This document shows positions 14,773-18,571 of a stretch of 18,571 nucleotides of DNA, in pieces. The notes under the pieces were generated by a model, which had not been told where the DNA came from, did no database searches, and saw only the letters and a list, made by a program, of their open reading frames with translations. The position numbers were made by a program, and so were the translations under genes. This stretch comes from an uncultured Bacteroidales bacterium (GTDB lineage: Bacteria; Bacteroidota; Bacteroidia; Bacteroidales; UBA932). The first letter of the stretch is position 1. Every line of letters begins with the position of its first letter. The stretch spans positions 1 through 18,571 of the forward strand of contig CAMNNS010000015.1 in assembly GCA_946545765.1 (NCBI GenBank), read 5' to 3'.

Positions 14773-15177
14773 ATGGAAGAGAATAAACAATTAATAAAGA
14801 TACCTGTTGTTATTCAAGATGCAGTGGCAGAAACAACTACACTTGAGAAAAAGCAAGGAGGCATTCATCTTTCGGAGGGAGGTAGGGTTTATAAAACTTA
14901 TTTGACTAAAAAATTTGCTGAACGTAAATCTTGGAAAGCTCCCAATCCGTTGCAAGTACTATCTCATATACCCGGTTCTGTAGTAGAGATTTGCGTTAAG
15001 GTAGGGCAGAAAGTTAAAAAGGATGATAAGTTGATGGTTTATGAGGCGATGAAGATGAAGAATATAGTTAAATCTCCAATGAATGGTGAGATAAAAGAGA
15101 TAAATGCAAAGTTAGGGGAGCATCTTCCAAAGGGGGCATTGCTTTTAACTTTCAAAAAGCCGACAGGAAAAAAATAA
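14773..15177 (+). CDS. Biotin carboxyl carrier protein of the MmdA complex
   Basis: A 134-residue protein whose C-terminal half (about 65-128) is a biotinyl domain: SHIPGSVVEICVKVGQKVKKDD, then EAMKMKN with biotin-accepting Lys94, and a second strand set SPMNGEIKEINAKLGEHLPKGA. The N-terminal 60 residues are a polar region, probably for docking onto the carboxyltransferase, as in small MmdC/OadA-C-like carriers of Bacteroidota. It should shuttle CO2 between the carboxyltransferase encoded just upstream and an unseen partner (membrane decarboxylase subunit or biotin carboxylase). The gene has a strong ribosome site and ends before a terminator, making a two-gene operon. The biotin role is certain; the exact partner is not. 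Confidence 0.92.
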   Translation: MEENKQLIKIPVVIQDAVAETTTLEKKQGGIHLSEGGRVYKTYLTKKFAERKSWKAPNPLQVLSHIPGSVVEICVKVGQKVKKDDKLMVYEAMKMKNIVKSPMNGEIKEINAKLGEHLPKGALLLTFKKPTGKK

Positions 15178-15197
15178 AGAGAAACTATAATTTTTTA

Positions 15198-15230
15198 AGA
15201 GAGTCGTGATAAGTGGGCTCTCTTTTTTTT
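15198..15230 (+). terminator. Terminator after the biotin-carrier gene
   Basis: AGAGAGTC (15198-15205) pairs with GGCTCTCT (15216-15223), an 8-bp stem with one T-G wobble and a 10-nt loop, running into eight T residues (15223-15230). It lies 20 nt after the carrier stop. The T-tract ends only 4 nt before the yraN ATG. Confidence 0.8.
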
Positions 15231-15234
15231 GAAT

Positions 15235-15597
15235 ATGAACAGATTAGGAGAGAGAGGCGAGGAGGTAGCTTGCGATTTACTAAAAAGATGCGGTTACACA
15301 ATATTGGAGAGAAATTACAGAATAGGTCATTTTGAGGTAGATATAATTGCCCAAAAAGGTGGTTTTTTACATATTATTGAGGTGAAATCGCTCTTTTCTT
15401 ATAATAACTTTCAAGGAGTTAATCCTATAGAAAAAGTTAATAAAGAGAAACAAAAAAGGATTATAAACATCGCATCGGGATATTTGAAAAGAAATAGACT
15501 AAAGTTGGAGGTATGTTTTGACATTATTTCTATTATCTTTGATTATCAGAGTTGTAGAACAGAATTCATAAAGGAGGCTTTTACCCCACTTTGGTAA
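15235..15597 (+). CDS. YraN-family (UPF0102) nuclease-like protein
   Basis: A 120-residue member of the YraN/UPF0102 family, predicted to have a PD-(D/E)XK (Holliday-junction-resolvase-like) fold but without a well-established role. Seen: RLGERGEEVACDLLKRCGY (helix with the first acidic residue), RNYRIGHFEVDIIAQKGG (core Asp of the strand motif) and HIIEVKS (E-x-K). The C-terminal RIINIASGYLKRN and FDIISI also fit. The ATG at 15235 is the start; a TTG at 15229 in the terminator T-tract is unlikely. Length is normal. No promoter box is evident, and a terminator directly precedes it, so expression may depend on readthrough. It is followed by a mannose-1-phosphate guanylyltransferase gene after 49 nt. 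Confidence 0.93.
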   Translation: MNRLGERGEEVACDLLKRCGYTILERNYRIGHFEVDIIAQKGGFLHIIEVKSLFSYNNFQGVNPIEKVNKEKQKRIINIASGYLKRNRLKLEVCFDIISIIFDYQSCRTEFIKEAFTPLW

Positions 15598-15625
15598 ATT
15601 CATTTTAAATTTTTATATTGTAGAA

Positions 15626-15633
15626 TATTTTTG
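15626..15633 (+). promoter_or_regulatory. Possible -7 box for the guanylyltransferase gene
   Basis: TATTTTTG fits TAnnTTTG and ends 13 nt before the ATG at 15647. No -33 TTTG is found at about 20 nt, so it is only a candidate. It could drive the downstream guanylyltransferase, arginine deiminase and pheS genes. Confidence 0.35.
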
Positions 15634-15646
15634 AAACGCTTACCTT

Positions 15647-16741
15647 ATGAACGCAAATAAATATTGCATTATAATGGCAGGGGGAGTTGGGAGTAGATTT
15701 TGGCCAATATCAAGAAATTCGGTCCCAAAACAATTTTTAGATATTATGGGTACGGGTCGCTCCTTCTTACAGAATACAGTAGATAGATTTAAAAAAATTC
15801 TCCCTATAGAGAACATAATAATAGTCTCATCTATACAATACAAGGAGCTTATAAAAGAGCAAGTTCCAGAGATTTTAGATGAGAATATTTTATTAGAAAA
15901 TAGGAAAAGAAATACTGCCCCTTGTATTGCGTACGCAACATATAAACTTTACAAAAAAGACCCGAATGCTTGCGTTGTGGTTTCACCTTCGGATCATTTA
16001 ATTTTAAATGAAGATATATTTTTAGATACAATTCAAACAGTTCTAAACTATGCACAAGATACCAACGAGTTGTTCACTTTAGGAATTAAACCAACTCGTC
16101 CTGAGACTCAATATGGTTATATACAAACAGATAAAGAGCACTTTAAAAAAATAAACGGTCATACAACGTACCAGGTTAAAACTTTTACAGAAAAGCCAAA
16201 TAAAGAGATGGCAAAGGTGTTGTATGAGAGTGGAGAATTTCTTTGGAATTCTGGAATTTTTATCTGGAAATTGGAGTCTATAAAAAAAGAGATGGAGGAG
16301 CATTTATCAGATATAGCTCAATCTTTCAGAGATATAACTCCTTACTATTATACTGCTGAGGAACAGGAGCGTGTAGATGATGTGTATGAGGTAATCAATG
16401 GTATCTCGATAGATTATGGAGTAATGGAAAAAACTTCTAAAACTTGGGTTTTTGAGGCATCGTTTGATTGGAGCGATTTGGGTACTTGGGATAGTTTGTA
16501 TGCTCAAAGCATGAAAGATGATTGCGAGAATCTTATTAAGTGTGGCGAATCGATGATAGAAGGGGTAGAAAAAAGTATAATAATGTCTAATGAAAAAGAT
16601 AAGCTCATGATAGTTAAGGGCTTAAAAGATTATATGGTTATCTCTACAAAAGATGTTTTAATGATTTGTCCAAGACAGGATAAAGAGTTTAAAGCAGTTC
16701 TTGCAGATTTAGGGATAAATAATCTTACTAAATATCAGTAA
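15647..16741 (+). CDS. manC: Mannose-1-phosphate guanylyltransferase
   Basis: Makes GDP-mannose from mannose-1-phosphate and GTP, the donor for mannose and GDP-fucose units of surface glycans and lipoprotein or protein glycosylation. The 364 residues correspond to the nucleotidyltransferase domain only; the C-terminal isomerase half of bifunctional ManC/AlgA proteins is absent. Seen: IIMAGGVGSRFWPISR with PKQF (residues 8-30), the nucleotide-binding signature; RNTAPCIAYA; VVSPSDHLI; GYIQTDKE; FTEKPNKEMA; FLWNSGIFIWK; SIDYGVMEK; and FDWSDLGTWDSLY. These are characteristic of GMP-type pyrophosphorylases rather than glucose enzymes. Other capsule genes are not adjacent. It is 16 nt upstream of the arginine deiminase gene, so they probably share a transcript. 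Confidence 0.93.
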   Translation: MNANKYCIIMAGGVGSRFWPISRNSVPKQFLDIMGTGRSFLQNTVDRFKKILPIENIIIVSSIQYKELIKEQVPEILDENILLENRKRNTAPCIAYATYKLYKKDPNACVVVSPSDHLILNEDIFLDTIQTVLNYAQDTNELFTLGIKPTRPETQYGYIQTDKEHFKKINGHTTYQVKTFTEKPNKEMAKVLYESGEFLWNSGIFIWKLESIKKEMEEHLSDIAQSFRDITPYYYTAEEQERVDDVYEVINGISIDYGVMEKTSKTWVFEASFDWSDLGTWDSLYAQSMKDDCENLIKCGESMIEGVEKSIIMSNEKDKLMIVKGLKDYMVISTKDVLMICPRQDKEFKAVLADLGINNLTKYQ

Positions 16742-16757
16742 TTTAAATTAAAACTAT

Positions 16758-18059
16758 ATGGAGAAGTTTAAAGTAAATGTTAAGAGTGAAATAGGAAGAT
16801 TGAGAGGAGTGATTTTACATACCCCTGGAAATGAAGTAGAAAATATGACACCAAGAGATGCTCATAGAGCTTTATATAGCGATATTCTAAATTTGTCTAT
16901 TGCTCAGAAAGAGTATGCTCAATTAGAAGGTGTTTTAAGAAAATGGGCGAATGTTTATCAAGTTAATGATTTATTAACCAAGGTTTTAGAAGACGAGAAA
17001 AGTAAAGAGTTATTGGTTAGAAGAATCTGTACAATAGAAAAAGCAACAGATTATTTTGATACAATGATGAGATTAAAACCAGAAGCTCTTACTACCCTTT
17101 TAATGGAGGGGTTACCTGCTAAAATGGATACACTTACTGCCTTTTTAAAAGATGAATATTATGCTTTATCTCCACTTTATAATTTCTATTTTACACGAGA
17201 CGCTTCGGCTTGTATCGGGGAGAATGTCTTGATATGTAAAATGGCTAATAGAGTGCGAGTTAGAGAATCCTTAATCAATGAGGCAATTTTTAATAAGTTC
17301 TCTGATGCAAATATTATTGATGCTAATGATTTCTCGAGAGAAGTTGCGGGAGAAGGTGGCATAGCTGGAAGTAATATTAGAACTGATGTAAGTATAGAGG
17401 GGGGAGATGTTGAGATAATAAGTGATAATATATTGCTTGTTGGTAATGGGTTGAGAACAAGTACAAAAGGGATTGATATGTTAATTCAAAGTTTTTGCAA
17501 CAACGATATAGAAGGGGAGAAACATATTATTGTTCAGCAACTTCCTGATGATGTAGAATCTTTTATCCATTTAGATATGGTCTTTACTATGATAGATAAA
17601 GATGCTTGTTTAGTCTATGAGCCAATAATACTTGGAGATGATCAATATAGAACAGTACATATCACGATAGATAATGGAAAAGTAAAGAAAATTAGAGATG
17701 AACAAAATATCCTTACATCTTTGAAAAAATTAGGAATAGATCTCAAACCGGTTTATTGTGGAGGTACAGAAGATGAGTGGAATGCAGATAGAGAACAATG
17801 GCATAGTGGCTCAAATAGTTTTGCGATTGCTCCTGGTAAAATTTTATCTTATGCCCGAAATTTGCACACACTTAATGATTTGAATAAGAATGGGTTTAAT
17901 GTCGTTACAGCAGAAGATGTAATAAGTGGAAAAGTAGATTTGGAGAGAGAAAAAAGGTGTGTTATTACTATTGAGGGGAGTGAACTTCCAAGGGGTGGCG
18001 GAGGAGCTCGTTGTATGACAATGCCGATAAATAGAGATAAAGTAGATTTAGGAAAATAG
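16758..18059 (+). CDS. arcA: Arginine deiminase
   Basis: Hydrolyses L-arginine to citrulline and ammonia. At 433 residues it is slightly longer than typical ArcA (about 405-420). Guanidino-group-modifying-enzyme landmarks are intact: GRLRGVILHTPGNEVENM at the N-terminus, FTRD (145-148), EGGD (214-217), HLD (271-273, catalytic His271) and the catalytic Cys419 in GGGGARCMTMPI. The Asp, Glu, His and Cys set required for citrulline formation is thus present, which supports a true deiminase over an inactive homologue. Partners of the fermentative arginine pathway (ornithine carbamoyltransferase, carbamate kinase, antiporter) are not next to it. It sits between manC (16 nt) and pheS (13 nt), suggesting housekeeping-type co-transcription. 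Confidence 0.9.
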   Translation: MEKFKVNVKSEIGRLRGVILHTPGNEVENMTPRDAHRALYSDILNLSIAQKEYAQLEGVLRKWANVYQVNDLLTKVLEDEKSKELLVRRICTIEKATDYFDTMMRLKPEALTTLLMEGLPAKMDTLTAFLKDEYYALSPLYNFYFTRDASACIGENVLICKMANRVRVRESLINEAIFNKFSDANIIDANDFSREVAGEGGIAGSNIRTDVSIEGGDVEIISDNILLVGNGLRTSTKGIDMLIQSFCNNDIEGEKHIIVQQLPDDVESFIHLDMVFTMIDKDACLVYEPIILGDDQYRTVHITIDNGKVKKIRDEQNILTSLKKLGIDLKPVYCGGTEDEWNADREQWHSGSNSFAIAPGKILSYARNLHTLNDLNKNGFNVVTAEDVISGKVDLEREKRCVITIEGSELPRGGGGARCMTMPINRDKVDLGK

Positions 18060-18072
18060 AACGAATAATAAA

Positions 18073-18571
18073 ATGAAAAAATCTGATATAGAAAAGTTAC
18101 TTGGTGATATAGAAGAATATACAGCCAAGACGCTACAAGATGTAGAGGCTTTTAGAGTAAGGTTATTGGGTAAAAAAGGTGAGATAACAAAACTCTTTGA
18201 GGAGTTTAGAGACATTTTGCCTGAACAAAAGAAAGAGTTTGGGAAACAATTGAATGAGTTAAAAACAAAAGCGGCAGAAAAGATAGAGAGTTTAAGGGTA
18301 GCATTTGCCGATATTGTTGATTCAGACAATAAAACAGATTTAACAAAGCCTGGAGATATATTTGAGTTGGGTAGCAGACATCCAATATCTTTAGTAAGAG
18401 AAGAGATATTGGATATATTTGGAAAGTTTGGATATTCTGTTGCAGAAGGTCCTGAAATTGAGGATGATTGGCATGTGTTCTCTGCGTTAAATTTTCCACC
18501 CGAACACCCTGCAAGAGATATGCAAGATACTTTCTTTATAAATCCCGATGCCTCAGATCCAATAGTTTTGA
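18073..18571 (+). CDS. pheS: Phenylalanyl-tRNA synthetase alpha subunit (partial, cut by window edge)
   Basis: The ATG at 18073 opens a frame of 166 codons that runs off the right edge. The N-terminal coiled-coil arm (about 1-90: KSDIEKLLGDIEEY, RLLGKKGEITKLFEEF, KAAEKIESL) binds tRNA. The catalytic core then begins with motif-like 'LGSRHPISLVREEILDIFGK' and FGYSVAEGPEIEDDWHVF, followed by LNFPPEHPARDMQDTFF, a highly conserved PheS stretch. It charges tRNA-Phe together with PheT, which is not in the window. It follows arcA by 13 nt on the same strand. Identification is firm despite the truncation, which is an effect of the window boundary. Confidence 0.97.
   Translation, partial: MKKSDIEKLLGDIEEYTAKTLQDVEAFRVRLLGKKGEITKLFEEFRDILPEQKKEFGKQLNELKTKAAEKIESLRVAFADIVDSDNKTDLTKPGDIFELGSRHPISLVREEILDIFGKFGYSVAEGPEIEDDWHVFSALNFPPEHPARDMQDTFFINPDASDPIVL

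Noticed and set aside
16079..16507. Minus-strand frames inside the guanylyltransferase gene
   Set aside because: They are antisense shadows of a gene with clear nucleotidyltransferase motifs throughout.

Overview
The window is AT-rich DNA from a member of the Bacteroidota, most likely Bacteroidales. Three things point there: gene content (fused GcvP, six-bladed beta-propeller lipoprotein, MmdA-type carboxyltransferase with a small biotin carrier, tryptophanase, hemerythrin/LuxR pair), repeated promoter -7 boxes of the Bacteroidota form TAnnTTTG, and a general lack of strong Shine-Dalgarno sequences. No rRNA, tRNA, CRISPR array or intact insertion sequence was seen. The species cannot be named from the sequence alone.

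Left edge (1-903): the first 121 codons of a minus-strand AAA15-type ATPase run off the window start. This is the only visibly accessory, possibly defence-related gene. A 539-nt AT-rich gap follows, with hints of decayed coding sequence. Positions 904-4259 hold lgt (+), then a minus-strand pair: miaA followed by an SGNH/GDSL-type esterase. Both members of the pair carry an extra hydrophilic segment. Positions 4440-6256 hold two inverted repeats, then two consecutive lipoprotein genes (a beta-propeller and a small thioredoxin-fold-like protein). smpB and gcvP follow (6491-9865) and end at a strong terminator.

Positions 9974-11273 encode a two-gene unit: a RIC/YtfE-like di-iron hemerythrin protein, and a LuxR-type regulator whose receiver lacks the phospho-acceptor aspartate. 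Between this unit and the convergent tryptophanase gene, a promoter-like element and a perfect GC-rich hairpin with a T-tract bracket about 90 nt that could be a small RNA. tnaA (-) and the carboxyltransferase/biotin carrier pair (+, 13207-15177) diverge from a 383-nt region. The biotin-carrier gene ends at a terminator whose T-tract stops 4 nt before the yraN start. yraN, a mannose-1-phosphate guanylyltransferase gene, an arginine deiminase gene and the 5' part of pheS then run head to tail to the right edge.

Taken together this is mostly core-genome territory: lipoprotein maturation, tRNA modification and charging, trans-translation, glycine cleavage, indole production, methylmalonyl/propionyl-CoA chemistry, GDP-mannose and arginine catabolism. 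I found no convincing large undescribed system. The most unusual material is the hemerythrin/atypical LuxR pair, the candidate small RNA beside tnaA, the cut-off AAA15 ATPase, and the two insert-bearing proteins.
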